Shown piece after piece: positions 34,158 through 42,367 of a stretch of 64,000 nt of DNA. The stretch comes from JANRKB01 sp033763695 (GTDB taxonomy: Bacteria > Planctomycetota > Phycisphaerae > Phycisphaerales > UBA1924), in assembly GCA_033763695.1 (NCBI GenBank), contig JANRKB010000057.1, forward strand, positions 62,001 through 126,000. Direction: 5' to 3'. A program made the translations under genes and the position numbers. Position 1 is the stretch's first letter. Every line of letters starts with the position of its first letter. The notes under the pieces are model-generated. The model saw only the letters and a program-made list of their open reading frames with translations. It had not been told where the DNA came from and did no database searches.

Positions 34158-36254
34158 ATGTCGAACGCCGAGACAAAACACCCCCGCCCTGATGTGATGC
34201 CGCGCGACGCGGCTGGAACAACCAACCCGGCGACGGGGGCCGCGAACGAAGCGGCTGCGAGGCCATCGCGGCTGCCGTCGGTGCGCGTGGTGGTGACATG
34301 GGTGGTCGTCGTGCCGCTCGTGCTGACGTCGGCGGTGCTGCTTGCGCTGGGCACGGCGGCGGGCGAGCGCGGGGCGGAGTCGCTCGTCGGAACGCTGATG
34401 GACTCGGTCTCGAGCAACGTTCAGAAAGAGGTGAGCGATTACCTGGCCGTGGCGGCAAGGCTGAGTGATGTGTACGCCGGACAATTGCACGACGGAAGGC
34501 TGCCCACCACCGGGCTGCAGGCATGGGAACCCGTGATGGCGGACGACCTCGCCCGTACACCGGGCGTGGCGTCGATTTGCTTCGCGAGCACCGATGGTGA
34601 GACGACATGGCTGCTCCGAGGACGCAAGGGGCTTGAAGTCGGGCGCGTGCGCGGCGGGGCGGTCGAACCTGGTGCAACCAATGCCGTCGAGTTTCCGGTC
34701 ACGGCACGCGGCGCAATCGACGGACCCGCGATTCGCACGTACACGTATCTCGCGCACGAACGCCCTTGGTACAAGGCGGGACTTGCGAGCGACGCGCCGA
34801 CATGGACACCCGTCTACGCCTGGTACGCCGACGATGTGAACGAAGCGTCGATCGGCATCGGATACACGCGCGCGATCAAGGACAACGCGGGCGCGACGCG
34901 CGGCGTGCTCGTGATCGACATCACGCTCGGCGCACTCGGCCGCTTCCTTCGACAACTGCCGGTGGCCCAGGTGGGCCGCGTGTTCATCGCCGACGGCGAA
35001 GGTCGATTGATCGCGGCGTCGGAAGGCTCGATCAGCGCGGGCGGCGAGCGGATGCTGCTCTCGCAGTGTTCGGATCGCGGAGCGAATGCGGCGGCGCGGG
35101 TTCTCGCGGCGCATCCGAACGGTGCTGGTTCGCGCACCGCACGCGACGATGCGGGAGGAAGCCCGGTGCGACTGCGGATCGCGCAGGTCTCGCCGCAGCC
35201 GGGAATCGAGTGGAATGTCATTACCGTGCTGCCAGAGTCGGCGTTCCTCGCAGAAGTCCAGAGCGGGCAACGGCGTGCGACGATCCTGGCGAGTGCGGCG
35301 GTTGCGGGCGGTGCACTCATCGGGCTTGTGCTGGGCCGGCGACTGAGCCGACCGGTGAAGGAACTCTCATCGCATGTCGATCGGGTCGGAGCGGGCGCGT
35401 TTGAAAAGCGACTGGAGCTTGGAACGGCGCGCGAGTTTCGCGAGCTCGCGGAGCATGTGAACGCGATGGCGGCTGGCCTCAAGGAGCGGATGCAACTGCA
35501 GCAGTCCCTCACGCTGGCGCGCGAGGTACAGCAGGCGCTCCTGCCGCGCGAGCAGCCGCGGCTTGAGGGCTTGGATATCACCGGTCGAACACACTACTGC
35601 GACGACACGGGCGGCGACTACTTCGACTTCGTGACGACGCCGGGCGAGGGCGGTGCGGCGGCGCGGACGATCCTGGTGCTTGGCGACGTCATGGGGCACG
35701 GGATCGCGGCGGCGCTGCTGATGGCGACGGCGCGGGCCGCGTTGCGGGCGTACGCGACCCCCACAGCCTCGCTGGGCGAGGTGATGACGCGCGTGAACGC
35801 GCTGCTGGCGGCAAGCGTGCGCGACGGCAGCTTCATGACCATGTCGCTCTTGCGGGTGGACCCGACGACGCGGGAGGCACGCTGGGCCAGTGCCGGACAC
35901 GACGCAGTGATCGTGTACGAACCTGGGCCGGATCGCTTCAGCGAACTCGCCGACGGCGATGTGCCGCTGGGACTGATCGAAGACACGACGTACGAGGAGT
36001 ATCGGCGCGAGGGGCTGGACCCGAGCGCCTTGCTGTGCATCGGGACCGATGGCATCTGGGAGATGCCCAACGCGGCTGGGGAACTCTTCGGCAAGGACCG
36101 GTTTCGCGAGGTGCTGCGGAAGAACGCGATGAAGCCGACGCGGGAAATCGCGGATGCGCTCGAAGCCGCATTGAAAGAGCATCAAGGGCGGGCGGCCCAA
36201 ACGGATGATGTGACGTTCGTGATCGTGCGGCTCGGGGCCGTCGCGGGGGAATAG
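34158..36254 (+). CDS. Membrane sensor with SpoIIE-type Ser/Thr phosphatase
   Basis: 698 residues. A first membrane segment (about 43-66), an extracytoplasmic Cache-like sensor (about 75-370, with ERPWYKAG and TRGVLVIDITL typical of dCache), and a second membrane segment (about 373-392) precede a HAMP domain (SRPVKELSSHVDRVGAGAFE) and a PP2C/SpoIIE phosphatase. Metal-binding aspartates are in TGGDYFDF, LGDVMGHGIAAALLM and IGTDGIWEMPN. The layout matches RsbU/RsbP-like regulators that dephosphorylate an anti-sigma antagonist in response to a signal. No antagonist or anti-sigma gene is next to it. Confidence 0.9.
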   Translation: MSNAETKHPRPDVMPRDAAGTTNPATGAANEAAARPSRLPSVRVVVTWVVVVPLVLTSAVLLALGTAAGERGAESLVGTLMDSVSSNVQKEVSDYLAVAARLSDVYAGQLHDGRLPTTGLQAWEPVMADDLARTPGVASICFASTDGETTWLLRGRKGLEVGRVRGGAVEPGATNAVEFPVTARGAIDGPAIRTYTYLAHERPWYKAGLASDAPTWTPVYAWYADDVNEASIGIGYTRAIKDNAGATRGVLVIDITLGALGRFLRQLPVAQVGRVFIADGEGRLIAASEGSISAGGERMLLSQCSDRGANAAARVLAAHPNGAGSRTARDDAGGSPVRLRIAQVSPQPGIEWNVITVLPESAFLAEVQSGQRRATILASAAVAGGALIGLVLGRRLSRPVKELSSHVDRVGAGAFEKRLELGTAREFRELAEHVNAMAAGLKERMQLQQSLTLAREVQQALLPREQPRLEGLDITGRTHYCDDTGGDYFDFVTTPGEGGAAARTILVLGDVMGHGIAAALLMATARAALRAYATPTASLGEVMTRVNALLAASVRDGSFMTMSLLRVDPTTREARWASAGHDAVIVYEPGPDRFSELADGDVPLGLIEDTTYEEYRREGLDPSALLCIGTDGIWEMPNAAGELFGKDRFREVLRKNAMKPTREIADALEAALKEHQGRAAQTDDVTFVIVRLGAVAGE

Positions 36255-36262
36255 ACGGGGAA

Positions 36263-36325
36263 GGCATTCGGCATTCGGCATTCGGCATTCGGCATTCGGC
36301 ATTCGGCATTCGGCATTCGGCATTC
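36263..36325. repeat. Tandem heptamer GGCATTC, nine copies
   Basis: Nine perfect copies of GGCATTC in a row directly after the SpoIIE-type gene. Another fragment (TCGGCATTCGGC) occurs near 36580. Perfect identity of all copies points to recent slippage or expansion. Confidence 0.95.
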
Positions 36326-36376
36326 GGTGCGCTTGCATCTCTGTCTCTTCAACCGCGAAGCGGTTGGGGTTCATAG

Positions 36377-36406
36377 CCGTGGGTCGCGGCGAAGCCGCAC
36401 CCACGG
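36377..36406. repeat. REP-like palindrome
   Basis: CCGTGGGT-c-GCGGC, loop GAA, GCCGC-ACCCACGG: 13 paired positions with one bulged base. It resembles bacterial REP-type elements. A second palindrome of different sequence but similar design follows at 36496-36525 (CGTCGGGT-GTCGC / GCGAC-g-ACCCGACG) and a small one at 36536-36552 (GCACGGC/GCCGTGC). Confidence 0.7.
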
Positions 36407-36630
36407 GAAGCATCCGCCCCTGGCCGGGCTCGTCGATGTTGGATCGTTCGGCTCACGATCCATGTGCGACGATCCCGTACGAAGGGGGTTGTATTCGTCG
36501 GGTGTCGCTGCGCGACGACCCGACGCTAGTCACCTGCACGGCTTCGCCGTGCGGCAGCGCAAAACGGAGTGATGGCTTTCGGCATTCGGCGCGGGAACTG
36601 GCCACGACGCCTTGATGCCTCGATGCCGCG

Positions 36631-36712
36631 TGGCTTGATGCCTTCTTTTCAACCGAACCCCCAGAAGCGAGACATCGAACGGGGGTTTGGATACGAAGAA
36701 GGCATCAAGCCA
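36631..36712. repeat. 82-base stem-loop with perfect 17-bp arms
   Basis: TGGCTTGATGCCTTCTT (36631-36647) and its exact complement (36696-36712). Inside, CCGAACCCCC (36653-36662) can pair with GGGGGTTTGG (36681-36690) with one wobble, so the element could fold into a long interrupted hairpin. It ends about 170 bases before the DUF1338 gene. Confidence 0.8.
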
Positions 36713-36879
36713 TGGGACACTGGGCATCAGGCACGGGGCAACTGCCTCGGAGCCTGCGGCACGGAACAGGAAGACGAAATCGCCGCGGCAAATAGGGCCG
36801 AGAATCAAGCCGATATGATTGTCGCGTGAAGTGAATTGGTTCGCCCGCCGCTCTGCACGCCCCGATGAGGAGTCGCACG

Positions 36880-38604
36880 ATGTTTGCCGACAAGATCGAC
36901 ATGCAGAATCGCCTGTTCGCCGAACTCTCACGCATGTTCGCGGGCGAAGTGCCGCTGTATGACAAGAGCCTGCTCGTCAATCGCGAGTGCAACAAGGCCG
37001 TGTGCGCGTTGCTCGGGATGACGCATCCGGGCTTTGCGATCAGTGACGCGCAACTCGATAAAACCAGCGGCGAGCGGCACGGCGCGATCCGCATCGGGCG
37101 GCCTGACGAGTATCGCTGGATCGCGCGGTTCTTCGCGTGCTTTGCGATGGAGCCGCACAACTTCTACAACATGGCAGACGTCGGTGCCAAGAGCCAGCCG
37201 ATCATCGCGACGGCGTTCCGCTCGGTGCACAACCCCGAGCATCGCGTCTTCACTTCGCTGTTGCAGACCAACTACTTCGATGTCGCGACGCGCGAGCGGA
37301 TCGAGGCCGTGCTCGCGCAGCGGCAGATTTTCTCCGATCGCGTGAAGCAGCTCATTGAGAAGAGCGAGCGGCAGGGCGGACTGGAGTGGGCGGACGCCGA
37401 TTCATTGATCGGCGAAGGCACGGGACGAATCTTCAAGTGGACCGGCAAGGCGCGGGCGCACGACCTGTACAAGGAGTTGTGCGACGGCGGATTCAAGATC
37501 GCCGCGGATATCGCGTGCTTTGAATCGCACCATTTGAATCACCTGACGCCCAACACGTTCTGCATGGACCTGTACACCTTCGCCATGAAGTTCTGCATGG
37601 GGGAGATTGATCAGGGGATGTTCCGCACGCAGGCCACGATCGCCCTGACGCGGCTTGCGGCGCGCGGCGATCGCGACTTCCTTCGCTTGTGCTTCAAGCA
37701 TCTCTCACGCGGCGAGATTGACGGCTTTGGCCGCGGCTCGGCGTCGCAGGCACAAATCGCAGCACTTGTCGATGCGCTGAGCACACGACTCCAGGAGAGC
37801 GATCTGGTCCTGACCACGCTGAAGCATTCGGGCTTCAAGGACACGACCGAGGGGCCCTCGGAAGACACGCCCGTGCTTCTGCGCCAGGATTCGTACAAGG
37901 CGTTGACGGAGCCGGTGACGTTCACGAACCCCGACGGCAGCGTGGTCAACACGGTGCACACCGCTCGCTTCGGCGAGATCGAGCAGCGGTTCTATGCGAC
38001 GACGCCCAAAGGCCGCGAGCTCTACGACGTATGCCTGAACGCGGCCGAGGCGGAGAAGGACGCGAACGCGGGCCTGCAGAAGAAGGACTTCGCGGCGTAC
38101 GAAGCGATGTACGCCAAGCACTTCAAGCCCTTCCCCAAGACGCTGCCGGAGCTGCTGCGCGCCGGGCTGGTGTTCGGACGCTACACCCCCACTGCGGCGG
38201 GCTTGGCGAACAAGGCGAGCATCACGACGACCGACATCCATGAACTGGTGCGACTGGGCTACGCGGATTATGAAGGACTGCGTTACGAGGACTTCCTGCC
38301 CGTGAGCGCGGCGGGGATCTTCGCGTCGAACCTGAACCAGTACGGCACCGAGAGCACCGCCGCCGAACGTCCGAAGTACACCCAGAAGATGCTCGAGGAC
38401 GTCATGGGCAAGCCGATCATCGATGCGGTTGCCGTCACGGCGGGGATGGAGGCTCAATCGCTGCTGGAGACGCTTGACCGGCTGGGTGTTTCAGCGCGGT
38501 TGCCGGCGGAAATCCGCCGGAATCTGGAGCAGGCCGCGGCGGCCGTCCCGGGCGGGGCGTCGGCCAAGGGTGCCGTAACACGTTCCGCAGCAGGGGTTTC
38601 CTGA
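36880..38604 (+). CDS. hglS: 2-oxoadipate dioxygenase/decarboxylase family protein (DUF1338, HglS/YdcJ)
   Basis: 574 residues. The family of HglS (VOC-fold Fe(II) enzyme that converts 2-oxoadipate to 2-hydroxyglutarate in lysine breakdown) is recognised from FESHHLNHLTPNT near residue 210 (metal histidine), the FGEIEQRFYATTPKGRELYD segment near residue 370 with a ligand-type glutamate, and YEDFLPVSAAGIFASNL near the end. From memory the E. coli and Pseudomonas members are about 450-465 residues, so this one is about 110 longer. GAGGAG lies eight bases before the chosen ATG; another ATG five codons earlier is less well placed. No other lysine degradation gene is nearby, so the substrate remains open. 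Confidence 0.8.
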   Translation: MFADKIDMQNRLFAELSRMFAGEVPLYDKSLLVNRECNKAVCALLGMTHPGFAISDAQLDKTSGERHGAIRIGRPDEYRWIARFFACFAMEPHNFYNMADVGAKSQPIIATAFRSVHNPEHRVFTSLLQTNYFDVATRERIEAVLAQRQIFSDRVKQLIEKSERQGGLEWADADSLIGEGTGRIFKWTGKARAHDLYKELCDGGFKIAADIACFESHHLNHLTPNTFCMDLYTFAMKFCMGEIDQGMFRTQATIALTRLAARGDRDFLRLCFKHLSRGEIDGFGRGSASQAQIAALVDALSTRLQESDLVLTTLKHSGFKDTTEGPSEDTPVLLRQDSYKALTEPVTFTNPDGSVVNTVHTARFGEIEQRFYATTPKGRELYDVCLNAAEAEKDANAGLQKKDFAAYEAMYAKHFKPFPKTLPELLRAGLVFGRYTPTAAGLANKASITTTDIHELVRLGYADYEGLRYEDFLPVSAAGIFASNLNQYGTESTAAERPKYTQKMLEDVMGKPIIDAVAVTAGMEAQSLLETLDRLGVSARLPAEIRRNLEQAAAAVPGGASAKGAVTRSAAGVS

Positions 38605-38660
38605 GTTATCCACCGAGTTTGGGGCGGTTTTTGTGGCCGCGTACAGGCCCATGATGCCTG

Positions 38661-38689
38661 TTGACAGAAACACGGATGCGCGGTAGTAT
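38661..38689 (+). promoter_or_regulatory. Near-consensus sigma-70 promoter of the glucan locus
   Basis: TTGACA at 38661-38666 (perfect -35), exactly 17 bases, TAGTAT at 38684-38689 (-10). The transcript start is expected near 38696, inside the operator that follows. This is the best promoter match in the window. Confidence 0.82.
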
Positions 38690-38692
38690 GTA

Positions 38693-38718
38693 TCGTATCT
38701 GGAACGTTTCAGATACGA
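38693..38718 (+). promoter_or_regulatory. LacI-family operator overlapping the transcription start
   Basis: A 26-base palindrome with perfect 9-bp arms TCGTATCTG and CAGATACGA around a centre that contains AACGTT. The core ATCTGGAACGTTTCAGAT has the central CG and flanking T/A pattern usual for LacI/GalR-family operators. It lies just after the -10 box and 22 bases before the start codon of a LacI gene, so autorepression of the whole locus is the natural reading. No second copy was seen in this window. Confidence 0.85.
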
Positions 38719-38740
38719 CTTTCACACCCGCGAGGTCCCC

Positions 38741-40783
38741 ATGGCATCCGTCCGCGTCATCGCAAAGAAGCTCGGCGTGTCGGTCGCGACGGTGTCGCGG
38801 GCCCTCAACAACCATCCGCACGTCGAGGAGACGACGCGGCAGCGCGTGCTCGACGCCGCGGCTGAGTTGAACTACTCCACGCCGAGCAACGCCCAGAAGG
38901 GCACGGCGTGCGTCGGCCTGCTCTATCCGATCGACCTGGGCCAGTATCAGTTCGGCCCGTTCGAGTCGACGCTGCTCAACGGCATCATGCGAGGACTGAG
39001 TGAGTGGCGGGTGGACCTGAAGCTGTTGTGCGTGAAGCGAGACAAGGAGCCGGGCGAGAGCTATGCCCAGTTCTTCAAGCGCAAGCGGATCAACGGCGCG
39101 ATCGTCCGCTGCTTTGACAACAGCACGAACATCGCCAGCGAGATTGCGAAGGAATCCCTGCCGCATGTCGTGGCGGCGGACCATTCGGATGATGAGAGCG
39201 TGAACTTCGTGTGGTGCGACTCGCGGACCGACAGCCGTCGCGCGGTGCAGCACCTGATCGACATGGGCCACCGGCGGATCGCGATGATGATGCATCGCGT
39301 GCCCGACACCGACCACCTGGATCGCCTCGCCGGCTGGGAAGATGCACATCGCGATTCGGGCATTCCGATCGATCCGTCGCTGATCGTATCGCTGGAAGCG
39401 ACGCTCGACGGCGGCGAGAACGCGCTGGTGCCGCTCTTGGGAACGCAGCGCCCGCCGACCGCGGTCTACATCGCGGATCCGCCGGCGATGATGGGCGTGC
39501 TGCGCAAGTGCCTGGATTTGGGCGTGCGCGTGCCCGAGGATCTGTCGGTCATCGGCTTTGACGACAGCGATCTGCGCAAGCACACGCATCCGCGCTGCAC
39601 CGCGGTCGTACAGGATGCTGCCATGATCGGACTGGAAACCGCGCGCTGGCTGGCGCAGCGCGTGCTCAATCTGCCGGTCGCGGAAGAACTGCGGCTGGAG
39701 CGTTCCACGTTCCTTGAGTTCAACGAGTCGACTGGTCGGCCGAGTCTTCGGCCAGTGCGGGTGATGCCCGACGGCCATCGCATCGAAGTCGAAGAGTCTG
39801 CGGTACCGGCGGCGACCGTGGTCAACGGCACCGCGTCGGGGGGTCAGGGCGCGAGCCCGGTTTCAAAGGTGACAGCCATGAAGAACGGTAAAGCGCGTCG
39901 CGGTTTCACGCTGATCGAGTTATTGGTGGTGATCGCAATCATCGCGCTGCTGATCGGCGTCTTATTGCCGGCCCTCGGCAAGGCGCGTGAAGCAGGACGC
40001 GGCGTGGTCTGCCTCTCCAACATCCGCCAGATGGGCGTCGCCTCACTCCTCTACTCACAGGAAAACAAGGAGTACCTGTGGATTGACAAGGTGGACAAGG
40101 ACGGCAAGTACGTGCCGTACTCGTTCATGCGCAACCACGCGAACTACCTGACGGCGTGGGCCCGCCTGCCCGACACGACCGACCCGGCCAAGCAGAAGGT
40201 TCTCCCCGGTCTGGTCTACAAGTACCTGGACAATGTCGACAAGACGTCGGAGTGCCCGACCAACCGGCGTCGAAACGTGATCACCGGCACGAAGGCGACA
40301 ACGACACAGAGCCTCACGAGCGAGATCGACTTTGATTTCACCTTCGTGTTCAACGTGAGCGGCGCTCGCCAGGGCACCCAGGCCCGCATCGGCTATCCGG
40401 ACCTGCAGAAGTACAAGGCCGCGAACCCGATCGTGCGCCCGCCCTCGAACATCAACACGAACTCCGAACCGTTCACGCTGCTCCAGAGCATCCCCGTGTT
40501 CGTTGAAGAGAGCAGCTATTCCAACTCGTCAAACTATGACGGCGTGTGGGCGTCGGGCGACACGTTCTCGCGGCGCCACTCCGGCCAGGGAAACATGGCG
40601 TTCTTCGACGGTTCCGCGACCTCGATGAAGACCCCCAACCCCGGCCCCGAGGACAAGGCTCCGGTCGGCGGCGAACTCAAGGCCAATCTGCTGTACGCCC
40701 AGAACAGCAAGTGGTGGGTGAACTTCGAGGCTCTGCGCCCCGGCGAGGGTCGCCCCTTCGGCTGGATCAACAACCCTCAGTAA
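38741..40783 (+). CDS. LacI-family regulator continuing in frame into a type II pseudopilin
   Basis: 680 codons without a stop. Residues 1-50 are the LacI DNA-binding domain (VRVIAKKLGVSVATVSRALN), residues about 55-345 the periplasmic-binding-protein-like sensor (LLYPIDLG, DMGHRRIAMM, VPEDLSVIGFDD). Residues 346-379 are a low-complexity linker, and at residue 380 an internal methionine opens a typical pseudopilin (see 39878-40783). A pseudopilin leader of 380 residues could not be processed normally, so either translation also starts inside, or the stop codon of lacI has been lost. The regulator would sense a sugar from the glucan and repress the operator at 38693. The reading frame contains no sign of a shift. 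Confidence 0.82.
   Translation: MASVRVIAKKLGVSVATVSRALNNHPHVEETTRQRVLDAAAELNYSTPSNAQKGTACVGLLYPIDLGQYQFGPFESTLLNGIMRGLSEWRVDLKLLCVKRDKEPGESYAQFFKRKRINGAIVRCFDNSTNIASEIAKESLPHVVAADHSDDESVNFVWCDSRTDSRRAVQHLIDMGHRRIAMMMHRVPDTDHLDRLAGWEDAHRDSGIPIDPSLIVSLEATLDGGENALVPLLGTQRPPTAVYIADPPAMMGVLRKCLDLGVRVPEDLSVIGFDDSDLRKHTHPRCTAVVQDAAMIGLETARWLAQRVLNLPVAEELRLERSTFLEFNESTGRPSLRPVRVMPDGHRIEVEESAVPAATVVNGTASGGQGASPVSKVTAMKNGKARRGFTLIELLVVIAIIALLIGVLLPALGKAREAGRGVVCLSNIRQMGVASLLYSQENKEYLWIDKVDKDGKYVPYSFMRNHANYLTAWARLPDTTDPAKQKVLPGLVYKYLDNVDKTSECPTNRRRNVITGTKATTTQSLTSEIDFDFTFVFNVSGARQGTQARIGYPDLQKYKAANPIVRPPSNINTNSEPFTLLQSIPVFVEESSYSNSSNYDGVWASGDTFSRRHSGQGNMAFFDGSATSMKTPNPGPEDKAPVGGELKANLLYAQNSKWWVNFEALRPGEGRPFGWINNPQ
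39878..40783 (+). CDS. Pseudopilin-like protein (nested, internal start)
   Basis: Alternative product of the same frame, 301 residues, beginning at the ATG at 39878 with AAAGGTGA six bases upstream. Short basic leader MKNGKARRG, then the prepilin motif FTLIELLVVIAIIALLIGVL and LPALGKAREAGR, the standard N-terminus of planctomycete secreted pseudopilins. The C-terminal part ends with SRRHSGQGNMAFFDGSATSM, the H-x9-D-G motif of the family. It would be cut by a prepilin peptidase at G-F. Members are frequent next to LacI and sugar genes in Planctomycetes; the role, possibly surface binding of polysaccharide, is not established. Confidence 0.75.
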   Translation: MKNGKARRGFTLIELLVVIAIIALLIGVLLPALGKAREAGRGVVCLSNIRQMGVASLLYSQENKEYLWIDKVDKDGKYVPYSFMRNHANYLTAWARLPDTTDPAKQKVLPGLVYKYLDNVDKTSECPTNRRRNVITGTKATTTQSLTSEIDFDFTFVFNVSGARQGTQARIGYPDLQKYKAANPIVRPPSNINTNSEPFTLLQSIPVFVEESSYSNSSNYDGVWASGDTFSRRHSGQGNMAFFDGSATSMKTPNPGPEDKAPVGGELKANLLYAQNSKWWVNFEALRPGEGRPFGWINNPQ

Positions 40784-40915
40784 CTCGCGGTCGAGCGGCA
40801 CGGCCTTGGTCTCGTCGGGGGCACGACCCGGCGCGGCCGAGGCCGTTGCCTCGGTTGCGGCGAGGTTCCGCTCGCGCCCCATCCGTTGGCGCGTCTCAGG
40901 ACGAGGAACACATAC

Positions 40916-42367
40916 ATGCGTCGCAGCCAATCCACCGCAGACCATGAGCACGGGCGTGAAGGCCTGCCTGTGCTTTCGTTTGGCGGGTGGTTGATCGTCG
41001 CGATTGCGCTCGTGTCGACCGTGCTGTTTGCCGCATCGCCCGTCCCCAAGCAAGAGGGACGGAGCATGTGGACGTTTGCCCGCATGCACTGGCTGATGTA
41101 TCAGCCGATGGTCGAGAAGTGGAACGCGGAGCAGACGACTCGCGTCAACATGAACCTGCTCAGCCTCCCCGCGCTGGAGCGGCGGATGCTCGGCGCGTTC
41201 CTCTCCGAGACGCCGTCGGCGGACGTCATCGAAGTGGAGCGCAAGGTCGCGTCGCGGGCCTTCACGGGGCCGCTGGATGCGGTTGGTTTTGTTGATCTCA
41301 CCGATCGCCTGACGAGCGAAGGTCTGCTCGACGGCATCAACGCGCCGAGCTTCAGCCCGTGGACGAGTCGCGGGCGCGTCTTCGGCGTGCCGCACGATGT
41401 GCATCCCGTGATGCTCAGTTATCGCGCGGACCTTGTGGAGGCGGCGGGGATCGACGTCAGCCAGATCAAGACGTGGGACGATTTCGCCCGCGTGATGAAG
41501 CCGCTGATGGCCGACAACGATGGCGACGGCAAGCCCGATCGCTATTTGCTCAACATGTGGGACACGCACGACGAGCATCTCGAAGTGCTGCTTTACCAAG
41601 CCGGCGGCGGATTCTTCGATGAATCGGGCCACATGGTCATCGACTCCCCCACCAACGCCCACGTGCTTGCAACCGTCGTCTCGTGGTGCGTGGGCAAGGA
41701 TCGCATCGCGGCCGACGCGCCGGACTTCAGCGCGTCGGGGAACAAACTCAAGGCCGATGGCTACGTCGTCTGCACGCTCATGCCCGACTGGATGGGCGAC
41801 ATCTGGAAGCACGAGATCCCGCAACTGACGGGAAAGGTGAAGCTCATGCCGCTGCCGGCGTGGGGAGCGGGCGTCGCCGCGCCCGAGCGGCGTACAAGCG
41901 TGTGGGGCGGCACGATGATCGGCATCCCGCGCACTGCGGTGAAGTCGCCGCAGGACTTTGAAGACCTGTGGAAGTTCGTCAAGCACCTGTACCTGAATGA
42001 CGAACTTGCGCGCGACCTTTATCGCGTCGGCGGCATCGTCACACCGGTGAAGGCGCACTGGAAGGACCCGATCTTCGACGAGCCATCCGCGTACTTCGCG
42101 GGCCAGGCCCCTGGACGGATGTACATCAACCTCGCGCCGCAAGTGCCGATGCGGAGTTCGTCGCCCTACAACAACTTCGCGCGCTACCGCGTGCAGGACG
42201 CGCTCGTGAAGATCACTGAAGAAGCACGCGAGCAGGAACGTGCCAAGCCCGGCAGTCTGAACTTCGACGCGCTGCTCAAGCGAGCGTCTGAGGAACTTCG
42301 TCTCGCGGCGAAGAAGGTACAGGTGCAGATCGATCGCAACGTGTTCCTGAAGGAGGAAAGCCGCTGA
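40916..42367 (+). CDS. ABC transporter sugar-binding protein (membrane-anchored)
   Basis: Substrate-binding protein of the MalE-like extracellular solute-binding family, 483 residues. It has no lipobox; instead a hydrophobic anchor (about residues 25-45, GGWLIVAIALVSTVLFAA) holds it in the membrane. The mature part shows family segments: YQPMVEKWNAEQTTRVNMNL, YRADLVEAAGIDVSQIKTWD and VWGGTMIGIPRTAVKSPQDF. The C-terminal 60 residues are helical and charged. GAGG lies about 11 bases before the ATG at 40916. Its stop overlaps the permease start (TGATG). Expected to capture glucan oligosaccharides. Confidence 0.87.
   Translation: MRRSQSTADHEHGREGLPVLSFGGWLIVAIALVSTVLFAASPVPKQEGRSMWTFARMHWLMYQPMVEKWNAEQTTRVNMNLLSLPALERRMLGAFLSETPSADVIEVERKVASRAFTGPLDAVGFVDLTDRLTSEGLLDGINAPSFSPWTSRGRVFGVPHDVHPVMLSYRADLVEAAGIDVSQIKTWDDFARVMKPLMADNDGDGKPDRYLLNMWDTHDEHLEVLLYQAGGGFFDESGHMVIDSPTNAHVLATVVSWCVGKDRIAADAPDFSASGNKLKADGYVVCTLMPDWMGDIWKHEIPQLTGKVKLMPLPAWGAGVAAPERRTSVWGGTMIGIPRTAVKSPQDFEDLWKFVKHLYLNDELARDLYRVGGIVTPVKAHWKDPIFDEPSAYFAGQAPGRMYINLAPQVPMRSSSPYNNFARYRVQDALVKITEEAREQERAKPGSLNFDALLKRASEELRLAAKKVQVQIDRNVFLKEESR

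Larger units (their letters stand above)
36255..36879. other. 625-base intergenic stretch dense in repeats and palindromes
   Basis: Contains the tandem heptamer at 36263, three palindromes at 36377-36406, 36496-36525 and 36536-36552, and a long stem-loop at 36631-36712, listed separately. No protein-coding frame is convincing: the minus-strand frames across the heptamer repeat give a monotonous M-P-N-A-E-C-R repeat forced by the 7-base period. Confidence 0.75.

Noticed and set aside
36263..36325. Tandem heptamer considered as a CRISPR array
   Set aside because: Units are 7 bases and contiguous, with no spacers, and no cas genes are present.
35367..36413. Minus-strand frame with repeated M-P-N-A-E-C-R, looking like a repeat protein
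   Set aside because: The protein repeat follows from the 7-base DNA repeat (21 bases = 7 codons); the rest of the frame is antisense to the SpoIIE-type gene.
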